Assembly: GCA_963923035.1 (NCBI GenBank)
Contig: CAWUKT010000007.1
Span: forward strand, 62,001-126,000
From: CAWUKT01 sp963923035
GTDB lineage: Bacteria; Bacteroidota; Bacteroidia; J057; JADKCL01
DNA length: 64,000 bases
Direction of reading: 5' to 3'
A program made the position numbers and the translations under genes. Of the stretch, positions 1-8,712 are shown piece by piece. Positions within the stretch are counted from its first letter, which is position 1. Each line of letters begins with the position of its first letter. The notes beneath the pieces were generated by a model that made no database searches, was not told the DNA's origin, and saw only the letters and a list, made by a program, of their open reading frames with translations.

Positions 1-916
1 GGCCTTTTTTGATGGCGAGGTTGAGCATGGAGCCGGGCTTGAAATCGCCTTCGAGGCGGAAGCTGTTGGAGGAAGTAGTGACGGAAAATGACTTTCGCGG
101 GTCCACTTCCACGAAGCGTTTGACCACCTCATCGTCCACCGCCTGGGTGGTAAAGACCTCGATCCAGCCTTTGTTGCCGTCCACGCCGGAGGCCACCGAC
201 GTGATCGCGAGGCGGGTCAGGGCGTCGAGGGTCACGGAAAAGGAACGGTCGTCGGTCATCGCTTTGGCCGATTCGGTCGAGCCCAAGCCACTTTCAATGG
301 TGATTTCAAATTCCTGGTCCTTTTCGGTCTGCTGGACCTGGCCGAAATTGACGGCAATGACGCTGGCCGGCTCGGTGGTGACCACGTCGAAGTTTTTCAT
401 TTCACTGCCTCCCCGCTTCACTTGCAGGTATTCGGCGACTTCCTTGGGGTCCACCTCGTAATTGAAGTAGAGGTTCGCCTGGACGGTGACCTTATAATCG
501 GAACGGGGAACCTGCGTCCAGAAGAATTCAACCCGCTCGGCATCAAAGTAAGGCGTGTGGAAGGCGTAGGAGTCGAAATCGCCCTTTTTCTTGGACTCGC
601 CGAGGACGCTTTCGTTGACCGTGGCCTCGTAGTCCTGGCCGGGTTGGAGGGGGGCTTCGGGGGAAAACAGGAGGGTATTTCCGGTGAGCCATTTGTATTT
701 GCCCTGGATGGCAGGCTCAAAGGTGAGGTAATCGCCGTCCATCCACTCGCCGATGCTGTCGGCGGGCGCAATGTCCTCGCTGAACTGGACCTCAAAGGTG
801 GTGAGGCGCTCGACTTCTTCGGTGGGGGAAAAGGACAGAATGGTCACGCGGTCGCCGGTACAAGATGCCACGAACAGCATCGCCAGGACGGCCAGGGGGA
901 GGTACAACTTTTTCAT
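1..916 (-). CDS. Alpha-2-macroglobulin family lipoprotein, N-terminal part (3' end lies beyond window start)
   Basis: Translating the reverse strand from ATG at 916 gives 305 uninterrupted residues running off the left edge. The N-terminus is a lipoprotein signal (MKKLYLPLAVLAMLFVASC) with the lipobox Cys at residue 19. The next stretch (ILSFSPTEEVERLTTFEVQF, then SEDIAP) resembles the MG1 domain that opens large Bacteroidota alpha-2-macroglobulins, and the rest is beta-rich, as expected for successive MG domains. Family members are usually 1700-2000 residues and are thought to trap foreign proteases at the cell surface. The thioester region, if present, is outside the window. The gene diverges from the tRNA-Ser. 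The family call is from recalled sequence pattern; a generic Ig-like (Big_5) lipoprotein is the main alternative. Confidence 0.72.
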   Translation of the reverse strand, partial: MKKLYLPLAVLAMLFVASCTGDRVTILSFSPTEEVERLTTFEVQFSEDIAPADSIGEWMDGDYLTFEPAIQGKYKWLTGNTLLFSPEAPLQPGQDYEATVNESVLGESKKKGDFDSYAFHTPYFDAERVEFFWTQVPRSDYKVTVQANLYFNYEVDPKEVAEYLQVKRGGSEMKNFDVVTTEPASVIAVNFGQVQQTEKDQEFEITIESGLGSTESAKAMTDDRSFSVTLDALTRLAITSVASGVDGNKGWIEVFTTQAVDDEVVKRFVEVDPRKSFSVTTSSNSFRLEGDFKPGSMLNLAIKKG

Positions 917-1013
917 GGGCACAGTAAATTCCGCAGGTTTGATTTGGGCGCAAGTTAGGGAATTTGGTGGTGAAATCCTCTTTTTCAGGCAGTTTGCGAA
1001 AAGGGGAAAGTGA

Positions 1014-1044
1014 TTGCAGGAAATGGGAAACTGGTGTACCTTTG
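1014..1044 (+). promoter_or_regulatory. Bacteroidota-type promoter of tRNA-Ser
   Basis: A TTG at 1014-1016 (-33 element) and TACCTTTG at 1037-1044 (-7 element, consensus TAnnTTTG) are separated by 20 bp, the spacing typical of Bacteroidota housekeeping promoters. The tRNA begins 5 bp after the -7 box, so transcription probably starts at or next to the mature 5' end. Confidence 0.7.
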
Positions 1045-1048
1045 TCGC

Positions 1049-1135
1049 GGAGGTGTGGCAGAGTGGTCGAATGCGTCGGTCTTGAAAACCGAAGTGCCTT
1101 CACGGGCACCGGGGGTTCGAATCCCTCCGCCTCCG
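1049..1135 (+). tRNA. tRNA-Ser (anticodon TGA)
   Basis: An 87-nt cloverleaf can be folded by eye. The acceptor stem is GGAGGTG (1049-1055) with CGCCTCC (1128-1134), and the discriminator is G1135. The anticodon stem is TCGGT/ACCGA around the loop CTTGAAA, with anticodon TGA at 1083-1085. A long variable arm (GTGCCTTCACGGGCAC) identifies a class II serine tRNA, and the T-arm carries TTCGAAT. The 3' CCA is not encoded. It reads UCA and other UCN codons. Confidence 0.97.
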
Positions 1136-1144
1136 CTCAATTGG

Positions 1145-1170
1145 AAATCCGGTTTAGTGCCGGATTTTTT
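1145..1170 (+). terminator. Rho-independent terminator of tRNA-Ser
   Basis: An 8-bp perfect stem (AAATCCGG / CCGGATTT) around a 7-nt loop is followed by a T run, starting 9 bp after the tRNA. It closes a single-gene transcription unit. Confidence 0.8.
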
Positions 1171-1316
1171 GCTTTTGGGGGTTCTACTTTCTGTTTCTCG
1201 GCTAATTGGACCTTTGAACCTCTCTGACCCGCAGAAAGGCGTAGCGCATATCCATTTTTTTTCTCTTATCTGACCAATTTCAAGGCCCAAAAAGCATGTG
1301 AGGTCTTCCCCCCTTC

Positions 1317-2177
1317 TCAGCTCAGGATGCTCTTTTCTTTGCCTCTTTGGTAGTCAAATGCATTTTCGCTTTGCTCATAACCTTTCAATCTTTCGGCAAA
1401 AAGCTCTTTGTCAAATCCCTCTTGCTTCTGAGCGGCCACTTCTTTTGATATGGGATTCATGCTTTTCGAATAGCGCTGATTGTTCAAATCGTTTCGTTGG
1501 CTGTACAGTACGGGAAGAAAGTTTTCAAAAACTCCTACCTCAATCGTATTGTGGGTGATCCATGCTTCCCAAAATTCGGGCGTGAATCCTCCGACCAATT
1601 TTTTATTGATAAACTTCGCGATCAGGTTTTGCTTGTTTGTTCCCGCCACTACTTCATAATGGTAGTGTACGCCAATCACTTCACCATTCTCATACACATC
1701 TTTGAAGTTAATTCGCAGGCACACCAACGTTCCCAATAATGGAATCCTCTTTCCCATCCCCCAGCCATCATTTTCGCAATAAAAAATAGTCAATGCCTGA
1801 TCTACCGGATATTTCAACCCGTATTTTTTAAACTGCATGGCCTCTTGGATGTGAATTTTTGCCCCTGCTTTGGAGGTCTTGTCAGGACCTAATTTCCCGC
1901 TCAGAGAAGCACTGATATGATCAGAGGGATGCCACAGAAAATAAGCAGGTACTTTTTGGTTTTCATAGCCTTCAATATCCTCGAGGGTTACCCTTAAACT
2001 CGGGAAGTTTTTAAACCACCAAGCGATCATTTTGCTGGTGACTCCACGTAATAAAGCGTGGTCCAAAACCACACAAATCTGGCCACTTTTGTTCTTTACT
2101 TGTCCCCAATGTACCGATGAAACAGGTTTCAATTCCCAATCGAACTTCCTCTCCTTGGGCATACTTAATTTCGGCAT
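1317..2177 (-). CDS. DAPG hydrolase (PhlG/phloretin hydrolase)-like protein
   Basis: The 286-residue cytosolic protein has no signal peptide. It shows the pattern I associate with the DAPG hydrolase family, zinc enzymes that cleave C-C bonds in acylated phenolics: MIAWWF at residues 50-55, then LWHPSDHIS at 81-89 and, near the C-terminus, ITHNTIEVGVFENFLP. H83 and the H209/E213 pair (HxxxE spacing) match the kind of metal ligands known in PhlG, and length is close to family size. The substrate cannot be told. It lies 64 bp downstream of the Crp/Fnr gene on the same strand and is probably controlled by it. Confidence in the fold is moderate; activity is inference. Confidence 0.6.
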   Translation of the reverse strand: MPKLSMPKERKFDWELKPVSSVHWGQVKNKSGQICVVLDHALLRGVTSKMIAWWFKNFPSLRVTLEDIEGYENQKVPAYFLWHPSDHISASLSGKLGPDKTSKAGAKIHIQEAMQFKKYGLKYPVDQALTIFYCENDGWGMGKRIPLLGTLVCLRINFKDVYENGEVIGVHYHYEVVAGTNKQNLIAKFINKKLVGGFTPEFWEAWITHNTIEVGVFENFLPVLYSQRNDLNNQRYSKSMNPISKEVAAQKQEGFDKELFAERLKGYEQSENAFDYQRGKEKSILS

Positions 2178-2241
2178 AGCAGCGATGTTTTACCTTTTTC
2201 ACAAAGCTATCAGCCCACTATGACAATAATATTGATGAGGG

Positions 2242-2817
2242 TTAAGAACTGGATCGGTGCTTCAAAAATCGACTCAATGCCTCGGGGGTAATTCCAATGA
2301 ATGCTGCAATGTATTTCGAAGGGGTCTTGGCTATGATTCCTGGATAATCTTTTTCCAAAAAAGCGTATTGCCTTTCGGTATCGGCAGATGTCTTGACGCT
2401 AATAAAGTTCTTGGCTTCGATAAGATGTTCCAGAATCTTCTTCCTAAAAAATATTCCAATCGTATTGGAATGGAGATACATTTTCATAAAGTAATCCAAT
2501 GGTATGGCAATGTATTTGACCTCCGTGATGGCAATGACGTTATCGGATTGAATGGTCCTGGAAGTTGCGCTTGCCAAATTTGAACAGAGGTTCCCTGCTT
2601 GAAAGAACCTTGAAATGATGAGCTTGTCTTCCACATTGTATTCAGATGCCGCAATGCCTTCTAAGATGTACATGACTTCATTGCAAACTTCGGTCTGCCT
2701 GAAAATGATCTCTCTTTTTGAAGCTGTATGGATGGACAAATTTTGGGAAAACTCTTTCCATTCATTGTCAATTGACTCTTGGATATAGTTCTCCATAACG
2801 CGTTTTAATTCTTCCAT
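2242..2817 (-). CDS. Crp/Fnr family transcriptional regulator
   Basis: The 191-residue protein has a cyclic-nucleotide-binding-like beta-roll in residues 20-115 (KREIIFRQTEVCNEVMYILEG is the typical opening). Its C-terminal helix-turn-helix has the Bacteroidota signature PSKYIAAFIGITPEALSRF. Such proteins usually bind DNA in response to small signals, and many in this phylum no longer bind cAMP. I chose ATG 2817 (MEELKRVMENY) because an upstream ATG at 2991 would add a 58-residue extension unlike the family. The gene precedes the DAPG-hydrolase-like gene by 64 bp, so a regulator-enzyme unit is likely. Confidence 0.85.
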   Translation of the reverse strand: MEELKRVMENYIQESIDNEWKEFSQNLSIHTASKREIIFRQTEVCNEVMYILEGIAASEYNVEDKLIISRFFQAGNLCSNLASATSRTIQSDNVIAITEVKYIAIPLDYFMKMYLHSNTIGIFFRKKILEHLIEAKNFISVKTSADTERQYAFLEKDYPGIIAKTPSKYIAAFIGITPEALSRFLKHRSSS

Positions 2818-3000
2818 CCGGAGCTTTTTCTTGTATTGGGGACAATATTGTGCTTCCCACAAGATAATCCCGTGGTTCAAAAACACAATTGGGGCAATTG
2901 GGTAGGTATGGGGAGAGCTATTTCCTCCGCGCCAAAACAAAAAGGTCGACAAGCGCCTAACTTTTTGTTTGATTTCCCAGATCGTTCCCATTTCCCTCCC

Positions 3001-6000
3001 TCACTCCTTCAAAAACGCCTCTCCATACGCCACCTGGCCCCCTACAATCCGCACCCGATATATCCCCTTCGGCAAGCCTCCCAATTCCAATACCTCCTCT
3101 CCTATGGGCCTGACCCGTCGCTCCACCAGTACCCGTCCCATACCGTCTACCAACTGCAAGGTCACCCACTCCGCATCAAAATCGGGATAGGTGACCGTCA
3201 CAAACGCCTGCGCAGGTACCGGATACAGAAGTTTGGGGACCACGTTGATGCGGAGGGTCGTGGTATCCAGGCAGCAGGAGCCATCCAGCTTCCCCGTGGA
3301 AATCAGGGTCACCTGGTATTTCCCTGGTTGGGCGTAGGTGTGAAGATGCGACATCCCGAATCCTCCGCCGATCGCCGTCGTCCCATCGCCAAAGTCCCAT
3401 ACTGAAGTGACCGAACCAGGATAGGACAAATTGATGAACTCCACCTGGAATTGGGACAGGGGGGACAATTGATTCGCGAAAATAGCCGCTTGGTGGAAAG
3501 CGCAGGTATCCAACTGAATGGTTTGACAGGCGGTATCCTTGCAGCAGGTATTGTTGGTGACAAAGGACTCGCCCAACACGCAAATTTCGTGCGGCCCAGT
3601 TTGCGTATAAGTGTGCTGGAAAATGGCTCCGGGAAGTCCCGTTTGGATGCTTCCATCGCCTAAATCAGCGGAGATATGGAGCAGCCCCGGCCCCTGGCTG
3701 CTGTCCCGCACTGTGACGTCGGGCCCATTTTGAACCACTTGGAACCGAATGGGATTGGGGAGCGTGTCGCAAATGCAATTGGCTGTCGCGGTAGCATGGT
3801 TGTTCCCAAAATGGCACTCTCCAATCTGATTGCGGGCAAATTTTTTGGACAGGTCCAGCGGAAAATCGAGCTGGCCGTCGTCGTTGATGACCATGTGGAC
3901 CGTTTCGTTGTGGTTGGGAATGGTATAGGTTGGAGAAATGCAGTCTTGGGGAAACAGCGGCTGAGAGGTAAGCATCGGAGTCGAAACCACTGGGTGGGGC
4001 TGGCTAAATTGGAGGGGATCCTCCGCATAGAACATGATCGGAACGCCCGCCGGCATCATCGTATCGCCCTGGTTGCAAATTTCGAGGGTAATCTCTAGGC
4101 TGTCTCCTACGCATGTGACATTGGAAATCCCGATCTCCGCATCGGGCCGACGGGAATTCGCAATTCCCCGACAGCAACACAGCGAATCCCTCCACACTCC
4201 GCGGGCCATTGACCCGCTGATCACGCAACTCGTGTCCGGACAGGTGAGGGGAAATTGATGGGTCAATTCTGCCGCCCACTCAAAGTCCCCGCAGAGCCAG
4301 CCATTTGCCTCTATCTCGAACTGAAACCAAACAGAATCGCCGGAAGGGATGACCGGAAGCGTCCAGGAGAACCTGCCGGAAGCATTCCATTGGAAACTGT
4401 TGGGGTTCGGGGCGTGGTGGATTCCATTGAACCCATTGGACCACTGGAAAGGAGCGGACAATTGAATGGAAAGTGTGGGTAGCAATGTCCAAGGATCCGG
4501 CGAGGCATTGATGACGCGAACATCCACAATTTCCCCACCATTTCCACAACTCAGTCCATCAACGATTTTCAACTTGACTCTATCGGCATTGGAATCGGGA
4601 AATCCTTGGGGCAAAAGCGGTGGTGAAACGTAAGGATCAATGCGAATAGAATCACCGCAATTGGTGGTTCCTGAGGCCAGGGTATTTACCTGTGCCCCCG
4701 GCTGAAAATCGCAGGTAAAACTGAATGGCAATTTTACCTGAACCTCATTGCGCATCGTATCGGTCACCCCGACCAGCCCCGTATCGGCTTGTAAATTCGC
4801 ATCGAAAAATATCAGTGAGTCCAGGTGCCAGCGGACCAAATTGCCCGATAAATCCGGAGGCCCCAAAGATTGTGGCGTTCCTCCTAATGGGTACTGATAG
4901 GTCACGCGGGACCAATCAACGGCCATCCCAGGAGGTATATCCAGGTCCAACTTGACCCCATACATATAGCCAAAGCCAGTCGATTTCAAACGCACATGGT
5001 ACTCCAAGGTATCGCACAGATCTACCGGCAAACTGTCCGCAGCAGTGACTTCCATCTGAAAATCGGCATTTCGGTAACGCAAAAACAACTCCGTTCCTGC
5101 TCCTTCGCAGTTCGCCTGGCTGGGGTCGGCAGGCCAACCGGCGCATTCCCAGCCTTGTCGCACCCGAATACGGGCCAAACTGTCCGGGGAGCATTGTCCG
5201 TAACTCGCCACGACCCGAATTTGCCTGCATTCATTGTCTCTAATATGCTCGAGTCCCACCCATACCCCATCTGAATTGGGGTAGCTATTCAAAGGCAATA
5301 CTTGCTGACTGTCCAGCAGTTCCACCAAATTGATCTGGATCGCAGGGTTGGAAGGCTCCAGGCCCAGCCAGACAAACGGGGCCAGACCACCCGATTGATT
5401 GGCCGGGGGAATATTGCAAAGGTCAATGATCCATTCCGTTTCCTGCTTCAATCCATCTTGAATCGCCGCATTGGGATTCAGGACGAGATGAGGCTTTTGG
5501 GGCAGGAGAACAAAACGAGGAGCCAGGGAAACCGTGTCAATGCAAGCGGGATCATTGGAATGGGTGTACAGATGAAAAGCGATCTTCCCTTGAATGGTAT
5601 CCGGCGGACTCGCTTCCAAAGCCCCACAATCCTCGGGAAACACCTCGAAACCCAGGCTTGGATTGACCGCATCCCAGATAAAATTCCGCTGGGCAGCATC
5701 AAACCCCAATGAATTCAACCCCGACAACCTCAAAGTATCCCCAATCAGCCCCGGAATCAACGTATCCTCCAGCCACCAGATCTGTTGGCCCCCACTCTGG
5801 TAATAACTGGCTTCCACATAAGCGCTCCCCGGGACATAGCCGATGCTTTCCGGAAGGATGAAGTCAATCGGATTTTGTAGTTGGTATAGTTCCCGGTATT
5901 CCGCCGGGAAATCCACCCAATTGAAATTCAATCCGTCGCTGTAAGCGTTGAAGGGCAGGTTGATGTCCAAGGTGTCACAGGTCAAAGGAAAATTGCGTTG

Positions 6001-8442
6001 CAAAACCGCCTCACGGGGGTGCATCATCGCAAATCGCTCCCCATAGTTGTCACAGGTCAGTTCCTGGCCCAAAGAGTCTACCGCTACAAAGGTGGCCCGA
6101 AATGGGTCGGGTTGGACATACCCCCCCACTCCAAACTTGGTTACCCGAAACAAGGCTTTGATTTTCAGCGAATCGCCCGGGATGACCGAAAGGCAATTGG
6201 TTGGGGTGGAAATGTCGTACTGGACTTCGCCGGGGAAAGGGACCGATTTAGTGACGTGATGGGGAAGAATGGCGCATGAATCATTGTTTCGATACAGCCA
6301 GCCGCCCACGAACTGGTAAGGATCGCCGGATGCCTTGTAGTGGAAGCGGGCCAAAATATTCGAATAGGGTACGGCTGTCTCCACCACTGCTTGGCTCCGC
6401 CAAGCCACCGTATCGCAGACATAGGCCCGGTCCAGATTGACGCCAGGGGTCTGGGCAGTTGCCTTCGCCGTCTTGCTGATGTCAGTCCATCCAAAATTCA
6501 GCCGATCAATGTCCAAACTGAGGGTTCTCACCCCCGCGCAGGCCCCGTTGCAATGCGAATACAGCAGGGCTTCGGAGGCTCCCAGACACCGCTCGCAGTC
6601 CGTACATGTGGTATCACAATCGAAGATCAATCGCCACCGAAGGGTGTCCAGCCCGGTTTGCGCGCCGGGAGCCTGGCAATCATAGTTCAGATCAAAGTAG
6701 GTCCAGGCACTCTGGAGCACATTGGTATGGAAAGGATACTGGGGGCCGAAAGGGAAATCACAGATCACGGTTTGCCCTTGCTGTTGGTAGCTGTAAGGTT
6801 GCCCTCGCCATTCAATGTCTCCCGAGACGGAATACCCGGGTGGCAAGTCCATCTCTAATTGGACCTTTCCCTGCGGGCATTTCAGCAGTGAACCCACGGC
6901 ATCCCACCACGTCCCGGGCCGGGAATAGCGCATGGCAATCTCAGCGGTATCGCCATCTTCGAAATCGGTCGGCGCAATGGAATTTAGATTGGCTTGCTCC
7001 GCAAAATAGGCCCACTTCCCCGTGTAATTGATTGACCCTAGATCATCTCCGCATTGGTTCTGGTACTTCGCGCGGTGCAAAAGGTACCAAGAGCGCCAAC
7101 GATCTCCACAGGTCCAGGTAGTGTAATCGGTCAGGGAAGTGGCCAGGCATTCAAAATTCATCTGGAAAGTGAGCCGGGTACTGTCCCCAGGCGCCAGGTC
7201 ATCAAAGAATCCATCTCCATCCAAGTCCTGGAGTCCCCCCGCGCCATCAAAATCAAACCCGAGAGAATCGAATCGGAGGGTATAATTTCGAACATTGTAA
7301 AGGTGGACCTGGGCCGGAGACGGGGGCCCCGCAAAGGTGTCGAGCATGCTCGCCGGCACACTAAGTCCATTCAGCTGAAACTCATTGAACCAAACCCCAA
7401 GCAAAATTTCCGAGGCCAAGTCCAATTGATCGAGGTAAGCAATGGTGGCTCCTTCGTTTTTGTACCAAAGTTCTACGGTCGTGGTATCGTCCGAACAGCC
7501 GTAGCCAGCATTCCCCAACGCCCGCACGCGGGGGATGAGCTGCGGATTTCCAGCCGGAAGCCCCACATTCAAAAAGGCCGTGGCATTGACATTGCCCGGG
7601 TCACAGGTATCCCCACAGCAGCCCCAACGGGCTTCGTAGCGCGAACTGTTGGTCCCACAGCCGACCACTTGCGTCTGGATGTACAGCCGCAACTCTTCAT
7701 TGGGTTGGAAACTGGAGGGATCGGTGATTCCGAACCGAATGGAATCGTTCTGGGGATTGGCTGTCACCGTCAGGGGGATGACGGGAGTGGCGGAAGAAGT
7801 CGCGAAAGCGGAGAGGTAAGTACGCTCGTCTTCAAGGGCGAGGTCAATAGAAAAGCCATCCAAACTCCCCAATCCGCCGTTGCGGATAACAAGGGTGTCC
7901 CATAGCACATCCCCCAGGCTCACCGGACCATTTTCAGTTCGGGCCTGGATGATCGACATTTCAGGGAACTTGACATTGATCGAGCCTGACAGGTCCGATG
8001 CCTGGAGCAAGTTTCCGCCTTGCTGGAAGTCCAGCCATGCCTGTACCTGAACTGGGTTCAGGATCGAACCATCCCCCAACAAGGTGGCAATCGGACAACA
8101 AGCATGGATATAGAATCTAGCCCAAGCACTTTCAGAGGGAGCCAAGCTCGGCCTCTGAAAATGGATCAGGTTCGCGGGGCCCGTACCAATGGATGCCCCA
8201 AAATCGTGGTTGGATTGAAGGTTCAGGAAATTGAGCCCCGGAGGAAGGACGATGTTCAAATCCATGTTGGACATCGTTGTAGTGGAGCCGTTGAACACTT
8301 CAATGTCCAATGGAATGGAATCCCCGCAAACGGTGATTTCCGGGTTCAGGGACAGGTGAGTGGTCACGGAAATTTGAGCCCTCAAGGGGCACCACAAACC
8401 GATTCCACCTAAGAGCAGGGTACAGATCAAACGCGTCAGCAT
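3001..8442 (-). CDS. Very large T9SS-secreted surface protein with two PKD domains
   Basis: The 1813-residue protein starts at ATG 8442, whose product begins with a clear signal peptide (MLTRLICTLLLGGIGLWCPL, cleaved near LRAQ). Most of the length is a series of Ig-like beta modules of DUF11/adhesin style, rich in cysteine pairs (for example CDTTCTDCERC). Two PKD domains follow near the C-terminus, the second with the core SVWDFGDGTT. The last ~75 residues form a type A T9SS sorting domain (LLYPVPAQAFVTV ... LPKGIYRVRIVGG). It is expected to cross the outer membrane by T9SS and stay on the surface or be released. The ligand is unknown. It diverges from the S8 protease gene. Confidence 0.85.
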   Translation of the reverse strand: MLTRLICTLLLGGIGLWCPLRAQISVTTHLSLNPEITVCGDSIPLDIEVFNGSTTTMSNMDLNIVLPPGLNFLNLQSNHDFGASIGTGPANLIHFQRPSLAPSESAWARFYIHACCPIATLLGDGSILNPVQVQAWLDFQQGGNLLQASDLSGSINVKFPEMSIIQARTENGPVSLGDVLWDTLVIRNGGLGSLDGFSIDLALEDERTYLSAFATSSATPVIPLTVTANPQNDSIRFGITDPSSFQPNEELRLYIQTQVVGCGTNSSRYEARWGCCGDTCDPGNVNATAFLNVGLPAGNPQLIPRVRALGNAGYGCSDDTTTVELWYKNEGATIAYLDQLDLASEILLGVWFNEFQLNGLSVPASMLDTFAGPPSPAQVHLYNVRNYTLRFDSLGFDFDGAGGLQDLDGDGFFDDLAPGDSTRLTFQMNFECLATSLTDYTTWTCGDRWRSWYLLHRAKYQNQCGDDLGSINYTGKWAYFAEQANLNSIAPTDFEDGDTAEIAMRYSRPGTWWDAVGSLLKCPQGKVQLEMDLPPGYSVSGDIEWRGQPYSYQQQGQTVICDFPFGPQYPFHTNVLQSAWTYFDLNYDCQAPGAQTGLDTLRWRLIFDCDTTCTDCERCLGASEALLYSHCNGACAGVRTLSLDIDRLNFGWTDISKTAKATAQTPGVNLDRAYVCDTVAWRSQAVVETAVPYSNILARFHYKASGDPYQFVGGWLYRNNDSCAILPHHVTKSVPFPGEVQYDISTPTNCLSVIPGDSLKIKALFRVTKFGVGGYVQPDPFRATFVAVDSLGQELTCDNYGERFAMMHPREAVLQRNFPLTCDTLDINLPFNAYSDGLNFNWVDFPAEYRELYQLQNPIDFILPESIGYVPGSAYVEASYYQSGGQQIWWLEDTLIPGLIGDTLRLSGLNSLGFDAAQRNFIWDAVNPSLGFEVFPEDCGALEASPPDTIQGKIAFHLYTHSNDPACIDTVSLAPRFVLLPQKPHLVLNPNAAIQDGLKQETEWIIDLCNIPPANQSGGLAPFVWLGLEPSNPAIQINLVELLDSQQVLPLNSYPNSDGVWVGLEHIRDNECRQIRVVASYGQCSPDSLARIRVRQGWECAGWPADPSQANCEGAGTELFLRYRNADFQMEVTAADSLPVDLCDTLEYHVRLKSTGFGYMYGVKLDLDIPPGMAVDWSRVTYQYPLGGTPQSLGPPDLSGNLVRWHLDSLIFFDANLQADTGLVGVTDTMRNEVQVKLPFSFTCDFQPGAQVNTLASGTTNCGDSIRIDPYVSPPLLPQGFPDSNADRVKLKIVDGLSCGNGGEIVDVRVINASPDPWTLLPTLSIQLSAPFQWSNGFNGIHHAPNPNSFQWNASGRFSWTLPVIPSGDSVWFQFEIEANGWLCGDFEWAAELTHQFPLTCPDTSCVISGSMARGVWRDSLCCCRGIANSRRPDAEIGISNVTCVGDSLEITLEICNQGDTMMPAGVPIMFYAEDPLQFSQPHPVVSTPMLTSQPLFPQDCISPTYTIPNHNETVHMVINDDGQLDFPLDLSKKFARNQIGECHFGNNHATATANCICDTLPNPIRFQVVQNGPDVTVRDSSQGPGLLHISADLGDGSIQTGLPGAIFQHTYTQTGPHEICVLGESFVTNNTCCKDTACQTIQLDTCAFHQAAIFANQLSPLSQFQVEFINLSYPGSVTSVWDFGDGTTAIGGGFGMSHLHTYAQPGKYQVTLISTGKLDGSCCLDTTTLRINVVPKLLYPVPAQAFVTVTYPDFDAEWVTLQLVDGMGRVLVERRVRPIGEEVLELGGLPKGIYRVRIVGGQVAYGEAFLKE

Positions 8443-8712
8443 GGCAATGAGATTTGGTAAATCAATGCCCCAACCTAAATATCTCCCCGGGTGATTCCTG
8501 AGACGATTTTTTCCCCGAATTACGATTCCTCGATTTCCCCCTTCCAAACGATTGCATTTCCATTCCCATCCTGTCTCCCACCCTCCCCAGGCTCTTTTCC
8601 AAATGCTCAATATCCCAAACGTAAAAATGAGGAAAAATAGTCCCAGACTTTTTCCAATAAATCTCCCATTTTACCACGCTTCAATGACATTTTGTTGACC
8701 AACCAATTGACC

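Noticed and set aside
1..795. Forward-strand frames at 9-461 and 422-958
   Set aside because: They are shadows of the reverse-strand alpha-2-macroglobulin-like lipoprotein, which has a signal peptide and coherent domain sequence.
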